Source: Grimontia marina (GTDB taxonomy: Bacteria > Pseudomonadota > Gammaproteobacteria > Enterobacterales > Vibrionaceae). From it: 64,000 nucleotides of DNA. The position numbers and the translations under genes were made by a program. Position 1 is the first letter of the stretch, and each line of letters starts with the position of its first letter. The notes under the pieces were generated by a model. That model was given only the letters and a program-made list of their open reading frames with translations, searched no databases and had not been told where the DNA came from. This document shows positions 18,267 to 28,633 of this stretch, piece after piece. The stretch spans positions 62,001 to 126,000 of the forward strand of contig NZ_FIZY01000003.1 of assembly GCF_900060185.1 (NCBI RefSeq), read 5' to 3'.

Positions 18267-19370
18267 TCATGGAAGATGCTCCAAAGCCAAGTAATCATGG
18301 CTTTGCATCTCCTTCAAACGCGAAATGCAGCGCTTGAATTCGAATGACAAGCGCCCATCTGTGTACAGTGAATTCAAGGTAACTTCAGCCGAAATGATAA
18401 GTTTCACGTGTCTTTCGTAGAATTCATCGACCATCGCGATAAATCGACGCGCAGCATCATCCTTTGATAGGCCCATTTGCGGTACGTTTGCCAGTAAAAC
18501 CGTGTGGTAAAGACGGGCTATCTCTATATAGTCTGACTGACTGCGCGGGCTATCACACAAGGTAGTAAATTCAAACTGAACTACGCCTTCCGCTTCCCGC
18601 TCAGCGATCAGCTTTCGATTGTTGATTTCAATTTCAAAGGATTCATAACATGGCTCAGTCGCGAGCTTATAAAAATATTCTTTGAGATTCTGACCTGCAG
18701 CGGTATCTAAAGGAAAATGAAAGATCTCCGCCTGCTCGAGAGTCCGCAAGCGATAATCGGTGCCAGCATCAACATTCACGACTTCACAATGTTGATTAAT
18801 TAGGGCAATCGCGGGAAGGAAACGGGCGCGTTGCAAACCATTGCGATATAGCTCATCCGGCACAATATTTGACGTCGCGACCAGACAGATCCCACGCTCA
18901 AACAAAGCCTCCATCAACGTCCCTAAGATCATTGCATCTGTTATGTCTGAAACGAAAAACTCATCGAAACAGAGGATATGAGCTTCGTCGGCGAGCTTAT
19001 CAGCAATTTTTTTCAAAGGGTCCTGTTCGCCATCGAGTAGTGTCAACTCATAATGAACACGATGCATAAAGCGGTGAAAGTGCATTCGCAATTTTTTATC
19101 AAATGGCAGGCTTTCAAAGAATGTGTCGACGAGATAGGTTTTTCCGCGGCCTACGCCTCCCCAAAAATAGAGGCCTTTCTCCGGTACTTTGACCGGCATT
19201 TTTTTCTTGAATAGGGATTCTAAAAAGCCCGGCTTCTTAACGGGCGCACTCGCCCTCGCTACCAAACGGTGATAAACATCTTCTAGCTTCTCTACGGCAT
19301 TTCGTTGGGAAGCATCTTCAAAAAAGTCCGGTCTTTGTAAGTCGTTATGGTATTGCTCTAGTGGTGTCAT
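18267..19370 (-). CDS. zapE: Cell division protein ZapE (AFG1-type ATPase)
   Basis: AAA-like ATPase of the AFG1 family that associates with the Z ring in E. coli. The 367-residue protein has a Walker A motif GGVGRGKT at residues 71-78 and Walker B ILCFDEFF at 132-139, followed by DITDAMILGTLMEALF and the SNIVPDELYRNGLQR segment. It lies downstream of no other minus-strand gene and is divergent from zapG across about 180 bp, in which I could not identify a convincing promoter. Confidence 0.96.
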   Translation of the reverse strand: MTPLEQYHNDLQRPDFFEDASQRNAVEKLEDVYHRLVARASAPVKKPGFLESLFKKKMPVKVPEKGLYFWGGVGRGKTYLVDTFFESLPFDKKLRMHFHRFMHRVHYELTLLDGEQDPLKKIADKLADEAHILCFDEFFVSDITDAMILGTLMEALFERGICLVATSNIVPDELYRNGLQRARFLPAIALINQHCEVVNVDAGTDYRLRTLEQAEIFHFPLDTAAGQNLKEYFYKLATEPCYESFEIEINNRKLIAEREAEGVVQFEFTTLCDSPRSQSDYIEIARLYHTVLLANVPQMGLSKDDAARRFIAMVDEFYERHVKLIISAEVTLNSLYTDGRLSFEFKRCISRLKEMQSHDYLALEHLP

Positions 19371-19551
19371 CCTTGAACCTAGCTCTCACTCGCACCCGTG
19401 GCGTTCTCAAAATCAATAGTACCATGCGTCTATCTTGGCATGTATAGTAAACCAAGAGTATTAAGGGGTTTGTAGTTTTCTTTTGATTGCCATTTCATCG
19501 GCAAAAAAACTGCAATTTATCCAACCGGTTGGAATAAGTTAAGGAGCACTT

Positions 19552-19965
19552 ATGGCTTGGATCAACACGCTGGTATTTGTGATCATTGGTATTGTCATTG
19601 GCTTCATTATTGCCCGCCTGACAATGCGTGATAACTCTCAACAAAAAGACTTGAAAAAAGAACTGGAAAAGTCGCGCTACGAATTGGAGCAGTACCGACA
19701 AGAGTTGGTCGATCACTTCGCACAAAGCGCTGAATTACTTGACAATATTTCCCGTGATTACAGCAAGCTTTATCAACATATGGCGAATACATCCGCCGAG
19801 CTGATGCCAAACCTGCCGGAGCAAGATAATCCATTCGCAAAACGTATCAGCAAAATTTCTGAAGTCACTGAAGAGTCGTCATCTTCTCAAGAACCGCCCC
19901 GTGATTATTCTGATGGCGCATCAGGCTTGCTCAAAGATCAGAAAGAAACCAGCAAGGCGAGTTAA
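19552..19965 (+). CDS. zapG: Inner-membrane protein ZapG (YhcB, DUF1043)
   Basis: Small inner-membrane protein linked to cell division and envelope growth. The 137-residue product has one N-terminal membrane helix (about residues 4-22, ending in GFIIARLTMR), a coiled-coil region rich in Lys, Glu and Gln (about 28-75), and a disordered C-terminus with many Ser and Glu. AAGGAG lies six bases before the ATG. Size and layout match E. coli YhcB (132 residues). Confidence 0.93.
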   Translation: MAWINTLVFVIIGIVIGFIIARLTMRDNSQQKDLKKELEKSRYELEQYRQELVDHFAQSAELLDNISRDYSKLYQHMANTSAELMPNLPEQDNPFAKRISKISEVTEESSSSQEPPRDYSDGASGLLKDQKETSKAS

Positions 19966-19995
19966 CTCGATCACAAATATCACTTTATGGGGCAT

Positions 19996-20026
19996 TGAAC
20001 TTTTTTGACCTACCCCCACTCTTAAA
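19996..20026 (+). promoter_or_regulatory. Candidate sigma-E promoter of degQ
   Basis: TGAACTT (19996-20002) and TCTTAAA (20020-20026) are separated by 17 bp. These resemble the extracytoplasmic sigma-E elements GGAACTT and TCTxAA. The start site would lie close to 20033, leaving a short leader with GGGGAG before the degQ ATG. No good sigma-70 pair was seen in the same interval. Confidence 0.45.
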
Positions 20027-20052
20027 ACGTACCTATAGAGGGGAGTGTGTTT

Positions 20053-21420
20053 ATGAAAAAGAAGTCTTTGCTTGCTATGAGTGCGATTGCACTCGCCGTT
20101 AGTACAACCATGACAGCCTTGCCAACAACTGCTGCGTTACCAAACGCAGTTGCTGGTGAGAGTCTGCCAAGCCTCGCGCCCATGCTCGAAGCCGTCAGCC
20201 CGGCGGTAGTCAGTATTGCGGTGGAAGGCAGCCACACATCAAAACAACGCATTCCTGAATCTTTCCGTTTCTTCTTTGGCCCGGACATGCCTTCTGAGCA
20301 AGTCAGAGAACGTCCATTCCGTGGCTTGGGATCGGGTGTCATCATTGACGCAGACAAAGGGTACGTAATCACTAACCATCATGTGATCGATGGTGCTAAC
20401 AAAATCCGCGTTCAGTTGCACGACGGCCGCGAGTACGATGCTGAGCTAATCGGCAGCGACGGCATGTCTGACGTTGCGCTTTTGAAACTTGAGAAGTCGG
20501 AAGACCTCACCGCAATCAAACTGGCTGACTCTGATGCACTGCGTGTTGGCGATTTTGCCATTGCGATTGGCAACCCGTTTGGCCTTGGCCAAACTGTCAC
20601 TTCAGGCATCATTTCAGCACTGGGCCGCAGTGGTCTGAATGTCGAAAACTTTGAAAACTTCATCCAGACTGATGCGGCAATTAACAGCGGTAATTCGGGA
20701 GGTGCTCTGGTAAACCTAAATGGTGAACTGGTGGGTATCAACACGGCTATCTTGGGGCCAAACGGCGGTAACGTTGGCATCGGCTTTGCGATTCCAGCGA
20801 ACATGGCGAAAAATCTTGTCGACCAGATCCTAGAGTTCGGTGAAGTGAAGCGCGGCGTGCTGGGGGTTCAAGGTGGAGAGCTAACTTCAGAATTGGCTGA
20901 AGCGTTCGGTTATGAAACCAACCATGGTGCCTTCGTCAGTCAGATCGTACCCGATTCGGCTGCGGAGAAAGCAGGTATTGAAGCCGGTGACATTATTGTT
21001 TCGGTAAACGGAAAAGAGATCCGAAGCTTTGGCGAGCTTCGTGCGAAAATTGCTACGCTCGGCGCAGGTAAAGACGTGGAGCTTGGCATCATTCGTGACG
21101 GTAAAGAAAAGACAGTTACCGCCAAGCTCAAAGAAGCAAGCCTAGCCAAAGCTAATGCAGAAACGCTGCATGAAGCGCTGAAGGGCGCTGAGCTGGAAAA
21201 CTATAAAGAAGGCAAGGTGTCAGGCGTTCGTGTTTCTAGTGTCGAAAAAGACTCCATCGCTGCGCGTTACGGCTTGAAGCAAGATGATGTGATTGTTGGC
21301 CTGAACCGAAACAAGGTGAAGAACCTTGGCGATTTACGCAAGCAACTTGAGAGCAAACCGTCCGTGTTAGCGCTCAACATCCTACGCGGTGACTCTACCA
21401 TGTACTTGGTGATCCGTTAA
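20053..21420 (+). CDS. degQ: Periplasmic serine endoprotease DegQ/DegP type
   Basis: Periplasmic HtrA-family protease and chaperone that degrades misfolded envelope proteins. With the ATG at 20053 (GGAG seven bases upstream) the protein is 455 residues, exactly the length of E. coli DegQ; a GTG six bases earlier lacks spacing to the ribosome site. It has a signal peptide, a protease domain with catalytic His110, Asp140 and Ser215 (in NSGNSGGA), and two PDZ domains (about 260-345 and 370-450). It lacks the long Q-linker of DegP. As only one two-PDZ HtrA is seen here it may serve both roles. Confidence 0.95.
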   Translation: MKKKSLLAMSAIALAVSTTMTALPTTAALPNAVAGESLPSLAPMLEAVSPAVVSIAVEGSHTSKQRIPESFRFFFGPDMPSEQVRERPFRGLGSGVIIDADKGYVITNHHVIDGANKIRVQLHDGREYDAELIGSDGMSDVALLKLEKSEDLTAIKLADSDALRVGDFAIAIGNPFGLGQTVTSGIISALGRSGLNVENFENFIQTDAAINSGNSGGALVNLNGELVGINTAILGPNGGNVGIGFAIPANMAKNLVDQILEFGEVKRGVLGVQGGELTSELAEAFGYETNHGAFVSQIVPDSAAEKAGIEAGDIIVSVNGKEIRSFGELRAKIATLGAGKDVELGIIRDGKEKTVTAKLKEASLAKANAETLHEALKGAELENYKEGKVSGVRVSSVEKDSIAARYGLKQDDVIVGLNRNKVKNLGDLRKQLESKPSVLALNILRGDSTMYLVIR

Positions 21421-21454
21421 CCAAACGCTTTACACAAAGTGTTTCAAATCAGGG

Positions 21455-21480
21455 GCCTGACACTGTCAGGCTCTTTTTTA
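21455..21480 (+). terminator. Terminator after degQ
   Basis: GCCTGAC-ACT-GTCAGGC, a perfect 7-bp stem with a 3-nt loop, followed by TCTTTTTTA. It separates degQ from degS, which therefore probably has its own promoter. Confidence 0.85.
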
Positions 21481-21560
21481 TTTGCTTTCTTCAACTACTC
21501 ATACCGAGTATTCAATGATATTCTCGGTGCTTTGTATTTAATGGTTTTATGGGGAATTGC

Positions 21561-22625
21561 ATGCTGGCTTTTCTAGCACGTTCTGTAGTGTACGGCGTTC
21601 TGGTCGCTGCTGTGCTGCTCGTTGCCATTCCATCGTTGCGAAATGCCCGGCTGTTACCGGAGGCCACTCTCCCCGCGTTTGAAACCAACAACAACCTCAT
21701 TTCTTATAACTACGCGGTCCGACGTGCCTCACCGGCCGTTGTTAACATTTATACCCGCCGCTATAGCAGCGAAAATCGACTTCAACTGAGTGCGGAAGGC
21801 TTGGGCTCCGGTGTCATCATGAGTGACAAGGGCTATATCGTGACCAACTATCATGTCGTTGCACGTGCAGACCAAGTCATTGTGGCTCTGCAGGATGGTC
21901 GTATCAGTACCGCTCAACTGGTAGGTAAAGATCAACGTACTGATCTTGCCGTGCTAAAGATTGAGCTGGAAAACCTACCGGTCATTCCCTTTAACGACAG
22001 CTATGAGCCCAATGTCGGCGATGTGGTGCTCGCCATCGGAAACCCTTACAACCTCGGCCAAACAACTACATTCGGTATAATTTCGGCCACTGGCCGCCCG
22101 GGCATGAGCTTCAATCGTCAACAGGACTTCTTGCAAACCGATGCGGCAATCAACAAAGGTAACTCCGGTGGCGCATTGGTCAACAGTCGCGGGGAACTGG
22201 TTGGCATCAATACGGCCTCATTTCAGCAGGCTACCGATGTAGACACCTATGGTATTTCTTTTGCTATCCCCTACTCACTCACATTAAAGATCATGCAAAA
22301 GCTGATCGCCGATGGACGCGTGATCCGTGGTTACATTGGTGTGGAAGGACGCGAAGTGAACCCTGTGATGGCAAGGCTTCTTGATGCGGAACAGTTAAGA
22401 GGGGTGATGGTTGGAAGCATGGACCCAAATGGGCCAGCAGAAAAATCTGGGCTAAAGGTCAATGACTTGATTATTGCTATCAATGAAAAGCCAATAAGCA
22501 GCGTCCGGAATGCGTTGGATATCGTGGTCGACATCCGTCCTGGGACTAAAGTACCTTTCAGAGTAATACGAAACGGACAACCCATTGATATCATTGTCAC
22601 GATCGGCGAAGAGAAACTCCAGTAA
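21561..22625 (+). CDS. degS: Site-1 regulatory protease DegS
   Basis: Membrane-anchored periplasmic protease that senses misfolded porin C-termini through its PDZ domain and makes the first cut in the anti-sigma factor RseA, activating sigma-E. I choose the ATG at 21561 (TGGGGA seven bases upstream), giving 354 residues against 355 in E. coli; an ATG at 21549 has no ribosome site. A membrane helix occupies about residues 5-24, the catalytic triad is His98, Asp128, Ser202, and one PDZ domain covers about 255-345. Confidence 0.96.
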   Translation: MLAFLARSVVYGVLVAAVLLVAIPSLRNARLLPEATLPAFETNNNLISYNYAVRRASPAVVNIYTRRYSSENRLQLSAEGLGSGVIMSDKGYIVTNYHVVARADQVIVALQDGRISTAQLVGKDQRTDLAVLKIELENLPVIPFNDSYEPNVGDVVLAIGNPYNLGQTTTFGIISATGRPGMSFNRQQDFLQTDAAINKGNSGGALVNSRGELVGINTASFQQATDVDTYGISFAIPYSLTLKIMQKLIADGRVIRGYIGVEGREVNPVMARLLDAEQLRGVMVGSMDPNGPAEKSGLKVNDLIIAINEKPISSVRNALDIVVDIRPGTKVPFRVIRNGQPIDIIVTIGEEKLQ

Positions 22626-22653
22626 GCTCACTACCCACCAGTTCAACAGATAC

Positions 22654-22679
22654 AAAAAGGCCACTTTTAAAGTGGCCTT
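22654..22679. terminator. Bidirectional terminator between degS and murA
   Basis: AAGGCCACTT-TTA-AAGTGGCCTT (22657-22679) is a perfect 10-bp inverted repeat between the convergent genes, with a T-rich tail on the minus strand and a pyrimidine tail on the plus strand. Confidence 0.85.
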
Positions 22680-22696
22680 CTCTTCATCTATTGCTA

Positions 22697-24227
<1,531 letters not shown>

Positions 24228-24229
24228 AA

Positions 24230-24553
24230 CTATTCCCCGTCAACCGATGCACTTACACCAGTAAAAAGACTTTCCACGTTACTCAACTGCAGCAGGACGC
24301 TAAGCTGCGAAGGAGTGTTACTCAACAAAAGCGCTTGCTGACTGTTGTTGAGCTCTTGCTGCAAGTGGAGCAACATTGCCATGCCCGCCGAATCGATGCG
24401 TTTCAACGAAGACAGATCGAGTACAACCTGTTTGTCTGAAGGCAGCCAATTGGCGCGTCGGCTCCAAAATGCTGGAACTGTGTCACGATCAAGCTCTCCT
24501 GACAAGCAGTAATGCCCGTTTGTGAGTTGCTGAAGTGATAATGCTTCACTCAC
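24230..24553 (-). CDS. mlaB: STAS-domain protein MlaB of the Mla phospholipid transporter
   Basis: Cytoplasmic STAS-domain subunit that stabilises the MlaF ATPase. The 107-residue protein has the STAS core: [23 protein letters not shown], with the conserved Ser in the DSAG motif at about residue 54. Its position after mlaC, with a 4-bp overlap, confirms the subunit assignment despite the low conservation of STAS proteins. Confidence 0.93.
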   Translation of the reverse strand: MSEALSLQQLTNGHYCLSGELDRDTVPAFWSRRANWLPSDKQVVLDLSSLKRIDSAGMAMLLHLQQELNNSQQALLLSNTPSQLSVLLQLSNVESLFTGVSASVDGE

Positions 24554-25197
24554 GATGTGGTCTCATCTCTGGTAATTGGCGTTTTTGAACGTTCAATCAA
24601 TTGCTTGGACACTTCCTCAATGCCATTGCGGCGAAGTTCACTACTCCATTCACTGGTTTTGGTATCCAGCATGCTCACACCTTCAACCTGTACGTCGAAA
24701 CCTTGCCACTCTTCCGTTTTACGGTTTTTGCGCAAAGCAAAATCCAGACGAATGGGAGGACGGGCTTTATCTAGAATATCAACACGAACAGACACTACTT
24801 TACGTTTGGCATCAATTTTCTTTGCTGGTTCCACACTGATTTCCTGATCGGTATATTGCGTCAGGATCTGGGCATAGGAAGCAACCAGATAATCATAAAA
24901 TGCCTCAGTGAACAGATCGCGCTCTTCTTTGCTGGCTTTGCGTGCCTGTGGGCCCAGTACTTTCATCGCGGCATAGCGGACATTGATGTAAGGCATCAAT
25001 TCTTCTCTAACCACGACACGTAATAGCTCGGGGTTTTGAATGAATTGATCTTTGTCGGCCTTGAGACGGCTGAAAGCATTCTCTGCCACACGATTAATCA
25101 AAAAGTAAGGGTCTTTCGCGTCAATCTCTGCAGCGAAAGAAAATGATGATAACGTCACTGTCAATGCAGCAAACACAGTAACAAACCACTTTTTCAT
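24550..25197 (-). CDS. mlaC: Periplasmic phospholipid-binding protein MlaC
   Basis: Soluble periplasmic carrier that shuttles phospholipids between the outer-membrane MlaA complex and inner-membrane MlaFEDB. The start at 25195-25197 gives a clean signal peptide (MKKWFVTVFAALTVTLSSFSFA) and has GAGGAG eight bases upstream; extension to 25242 would add fifteen non-signal residues. The mature protein contains the MlaC/Ttg2D fold (ELMPYINVRYAAMKVLG; VEGVSMLDTKTSEW). Length is 215 residues. Confidence 0.96.
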   Translation of the reverse strand: MKKWFVTVFAALTVTLSSFSFAAEIDAKDPYFLINRVAENAFSRLKADKDQFIQNPELLRVVVREELMPYINVRYAAMKVLGPQARKASKEERDLFTEAFYDYLVASYAQILTQYTDQEISVEPAKKIDAKRKVVSVRVDILDKARPPIRLDFALRKNRKTEEWQGFDVQVEGVSMLDTKTSEWSSELRRNGIEEVSKQLIERSKTPITRDETTS

Positions 25198-25201
25198 TAC
25201 T

Positions 25202-25678
25202 TTACTCCTCAGACCCACCGACGCTGTATAGGAACTGACCAATAAGATCTTCTAATACCATCGCTGAGCGTGTATCTTCCAGCAAATCGCCATCCTGTAG
25301 GACATCTATGTCTTCATCCAGAAACCCTGGGCGAATGCCAATGTATTGTTCACCCAGAAGTCCTGACGTCAAAATCGCCGCCGAACTGGTTTCCGGGAAA
25401 TAGCCGTATTTGCGCTCAATATCCATTGTTACCGTCGGGATATAGTCCGGTGCCGTCAAAGCAATATGACTAACACGGCCCACAACAACCCCGCCTACTT
25501 TCACCGGAGAGCGAACTTTCAAACCACCAATGTTATCGAAATGGGCTTCAAGCGAGTAGTGCTCAGATCGCGAAAAGCTCTTAACATCAGCGACTTGGAA
25601 AATGAGCAGTAACACTGCTGCAATCCCCGCAATGACAAAAGTGCCTACCCAAAATTCTGTTTTTCGGTTTTGTTGCAT
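25202..25678 (-). CDS. mlaD: Mla transporter MCE-domain subunit MlaD
   Basis: Membrane-anchored MCE protein that forms the periplasmic hexameric ring over MlaE. One N-terminal membrane helix (WVGTFVIAGIAAVLLLIF, about 10-27) is followed by a single MCE domain (about 38-118) with the motif GLKVRSPVKVGGVVVGRV, and a C-terminal helix. Length is 158 residues, somewhat shorter than E. coli MlaD (183). Confidence 0.96.
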   Translation of the reverse strand: MQQNRKTEFWVGTFVIAGIAAVLLLIFQVADVKSFSRSEHYSLEAHFDNIGGLKVRSPVKVGGVVVGRVSHIALTAPDYIPTVTMDIERKYGYFPETSSAAILTSGLLGEQYIGIRPGFLDEDIDVLQDGDLLEDTRSAMVLEDLIGQFLYSVGGSEE

Positions 25679-25682
25679 TTAA

Positions 25683-26465
25683 TTAGCTCCCAAACATCAG
25701 TGCTGTGAGGACAAAATCCAATCCCAACACTGCTAAAGATGAATGCACGACAGTACGTGTAGTGGCTCTGCTGATCCCTTCTGAAGTGGGAATCGCATCA
25801 TAACCATTAAACAAGGCAATCCAGGTTACGGTAATGGCAAACACCAAGCTCTTGATAAAAGACTGTCCGATGTCATAACCCAGCTCAACGGATGACTGCA
25901 TCACCGCCCAGTAGCTACCGTAATCAATACCTTTCCAGTCAACACCCACGAGCTGTCCGCCCCAGATGCCCACCATCATAAAAATCATTGCCAAAAGTGG
26001 CATTGAGATGACACCCGCCCAAAAGCGCGGTGCAACCACTCGGCGCAGCGGGTCAACCGCCATCATCTCAAGGCTGGAAAGCTGCTCAGTCGTTTTCATT
26101 AAGCCAATTTCTGCGGTCAACGCTGAGCCTGCGCGGCCCGCAAACAAGAGTGCGGTCACGACCGGACCAAGTTCACGTAGTAGCGACAACGCCACCATCT
26201 GCCCAAGGGAACTCTCTGCACCAAAATCGGCCAGAACAAGGTAGCCTTGAAGACTGAGCACCATGCCGATGAACAGCCCTGACACCATGATTATCGCCAG
26301 TGAGCGCACGCCAACCGAATAAATTTGGGCTAACAGTAGTGGAAACATTTTTTTTGGCTGAGGCCTGCCAATGAGGGCACCTAGCAAGACAAATGTCGCA
26401 CGTCCCATAGTTTGGGACACAGCCATTGCGCGAGCACCTATCGCCTGCACCATGCTTACAATCAC
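25683..26465 (-). CDS. mlaE: Mla transporter permease MlaE
   Basis: Integral permease of the Mla ABC system. The 260-residue length is the same as E. coli MlaE. Five or six hydrophobic segments are visible, with the family signature [21 protein letters not shown] near residue 93. It overlaps mlaF by 4 bp and is followed by mlaD after 4 bp. Confidence 0.97.
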   Translation of the reverse strand: MIVSMVQAIGARAMAVSQTMGRATFVLLGALIGRPQPKKMFPLLLAQIYSVGVRSLAIIMVSGLFIGMVLSLQGYLVLADFGAESSLGQMVALSLLRELGPVVTALLFAGRAGSALTAEIGLMKTTEQLSSLEMMAVDPLRRVVAPRFWAGVISMPLLAMIFMMVGIWGGQLVGVDWKGIDYGSYWAVMQSSVELGYDIGQSFIKSLVFAITVTWIALFNGYDAIPTSEGISRATTRTVVHSSLAVLGLDFVLTALMFGS

Positions 26466-27259
26466 GAGAAAAGCTCCTGTTTAATGTCCTTAGCCGGATA
26501 GCGAAACGGAACAGGACCGTCAGCATCGCCTTGAAGGAACTGACTGACACGGGGATCAGGATTGTCACGCAAAGACTGTGGGGAACCCGATGCGATGATC
26601 TTACCATCCGCCAGCAGATAAACGTGGTCGGCGATACTCATGACTTCCGGCACATCGTGCGACACCACGATAGAGGTCAAGCCCAATGCTTGATTAAGGT
26701 TGCGGATAAGGGAAACTAAAACACCCATAGTGATAGGGTCCTGACCAACAAAGGGTTCATCAAACATAATCAACTCAGGGTCAAGCGCAATCGCTCTAGC
26801 AAGTGCCGCACGCCTTGCCATACCACCAGAAAGGCTGCTTGGCATCAAATCAGCAGCGCCACGCAGACCAACCGCCTCAAGCTTAAGCAGCACAATGGTT
26901 TTGATCAGAGATTCGGAAAGCTCAGTGTGTTCGCGAAGGGGGAACGCGACGTTATCAAAAACCGTCATGTCGGTGAACAGCGCCCCGGACTGGAAAAGCA
27001 TACTCATGCGCTTTCGCACTTCGTAGAGTTTGCTTCTGGAGAGCGAAGGAATATTTTGGCCCGAAAATTCGATAGTGCCTTTTTCTGGCTGGATTTGCCC
27101 GCCAATCAGTCGTAGCAGTGTCGTTTTACCAATTCCTGAAGGCCCCATGATCGCCGTGACCTTACCGACAGGGACTGTGAGGCTGACATTGTCAAAAATC
27201 ACCCTCTCGCCGCGCGAGAAAGTCAGGTTGTTCACTTCAACCAGGTTTATAGTACTCAT
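26462..27259 (-). CDS. mlaF: Mla transporter ATP-binding subunit MlaF
   Basis: ATPase driving phospholipid movement in the Mla system. I start at the ATG 27257-27259 (AGGG five bases upstream), giving 265 residues against 269 in E. coli; the open frame 29 codons longer shows no family similarity. Walker A GPSGIGKT is at residues 39-46, the ABC signature reads SLSGGMARR, and Walker B LIMFDEPF precedes the Q-D-P-I segment. It is the first gene of mlaFEDCB-ibaG-murA. Confidence 0.97.
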   Translation of the reverse strand: MSTINLVEVNNLTFSRGERVIFDNVSLTVPVGKVTAIMGPSGIGKTTLLRLIGGQIQPEKGTIEFSGQNIPSLSRSKLYEVRKRMSMLFQSGALFTDMTVFDNVAFPLREHTELSESLIKTIVLLKLEAVGLRGAADLMPSSLSGGMARRAALARAIALDPELIMFDEPFVGQDPITMGVLVSLIRNLNQALGLTSIVVSHDVPEVMSIADHVYLLADGKIIASGSPQSLRDNPDPRVSQFLQGDADGPVPFRYPAKDIKQELFS

Positions 27260-27659
27260 CAAGGCCCTTTGACGTTGTATTTCCTTGAGTGTTAATTGCC
27301 CGATCATAGAAGGGTGACAAAGGCAAAACAAGTAATTGTACACCATTCATTTGCAAAATCTTTATCAGTAACCTATCAATATTCAGACAATCGCTGTCTT
27401 TTCCTATATGCAAGCACTGGAATTAAGATCACTTATTTCAGGCTAGAAATTGCCCTCCGTTTTTACCTTTGTTCGTAAGATTTTTTATTATTTTGTGAAT
27501 TGGGGACGGCGTAATTCAGCGGAAAACACTTCACTGTTTAGGGGGTTTGCGGAAAGCTCGTCGAAACTCATCCGTCCTTTTCCTTCACATTTCCTCAATT
27601 AGCGGTCAAAATTGCGCTTTTGTATTGTTCTTAGCCCAGCTAATTCTGAAGGTATCTAA
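27260..27659. other. 400-bp divergent non-coding region between mlaF and yrbG
   Basis: This region must hold the promoters of two large divergent operons. By eye no sigma-70 pair is persuasive. The best minus-strand candidates are a TACAAT -10 (complement of 27335-27340) with a poor -35. I saw no hairpin terminator, no short coding frame with a ribosome site and no RNA gene. Its length leaves room for a small RNA that cannot be recognised from sequence alone. Confidence 0.5.
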
Positions 27660-28622
27660 ATGTTTGAAGCGACCGCTATTCTCATCGTGGGCTTGTGTTT
27701 GTTGGTATGGAGTGCTGACAGGCTCGTCTACGGAGCAGCCGCTATCGCCCGTAATGTGGGCATCTCTCCCCTTGTCATCGGTATGACTATTCTAGCCATG
27801 GGAAGTTCAGCGCCAGAGATGGTGGTTTCGGCAACTGCCGCACTTAGCGGGAAAACCGACACTGCTGTAGGTAACGTCCTCGGTTCAAACATTGCCAACA
27901 TAGCACTGATTCTTGGCGTGACAGCTCTTATAAAGCCCCTCGCTATCAGTTCTGGCATTCTCCGCCGCGAATTACCCCTGATGCTGGGTGTGACGGTGCT
28001 GGCAGGTGCTATTTTGTGGAACAACTACCTGAGCTTTTTTGAAGGTGTTCTCCTCGCGGTGTTTTTTGCGGGTTTCCTGCTTCTTATGATGAAGTTTGGC
28101 CGTGAAAGCGGAGAAGAAGACCCTATGCTAGCTGAGCAGGAGTCTGAAATTCCTGAAGGCGTCAGTAACGTGTCTGCGGGTATCTGGGTTGTCGTTGGTC
28201 TGGTGCTTCTCATTTTCAGCGCAGACATGGTGGTTGATTCTGCCGTTATCATTGCAAAAGCCTTTGGTATGAGCGACCTGGTGATTGGTCTGACAATCGT
28301 TGCCGTCGGCACCAGCCTTCCTGAGCTTGCAGCATCGATTGCTGGTGTGATGAAAGGCGAAGACGATCTGGCGGTGGGAAACATCATCGGCTCTAACATC
28401 TTCAACATTCTCGCGGTCATGGGTATTCCGGGTATACTAGCGCCATCAGCCATTAACCCACTGGCAATGGATCGTGACTTTTACGTCATGCTGGCACTGT
28501 CCGTATTACTATTCCTGTTTGCTGTCGGCAAAGTGCGCACGATTAACCGTTGGGAAGGCGTTGCTCTTCTCGTTTGCTTCGTGGGCTACCAAGGCTACTT
28601 GTTTTCTCATCTAGCGGCATAA
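27660..28622 (+). CDS. yrbG: Calcium/sodium antiporter YrbG
   Basis: Inner-membrane cation/Ca2+ exchanger. The 320-residue protein has about ten hydrophobic segments in two homologous halves. Each half carries the ion-binding alpha repeat: GSSAPEMVVSATA near residue 42 and VGTSLPELAASIAG near residue 218, which is diagnostic of the CaCA superfamily. It heads the yrbG-kdsD-kdsC-lptCAB-rpoN run as in E. coli; its stop is 11 bp before the kdsD start. Confidence 0.95.
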   Translation: MFEATAILIVGLCLLVWSADRLVYGAAAIARNVGISPLVIGMTILAMGSSAPEMVVSATAALSGKTDTAVGNVLGSNIANIALILGVTALIKPLAISSGILRRELPLMLGVTVLAGAILWNNYLSFFEGVLLAVFFAGFLLLMMKFGRESGEEDPMLAEQESEIPEGVSNVSAGIWVVVGLVLLIFSADMVVDSAVIIAKAFGMSDLVIGLTIVAVGTSLPELAASIAGVMKGEDDLAVGNIIGSNIFNILAVMGIPGILAPSAINPLAMDRDFYVMLALSVLLFLFAVGKVRTINRWEGVALLVCFVGYQGYLFSHLAA

Positions 28623-28633
28623 CCGGACCGATT

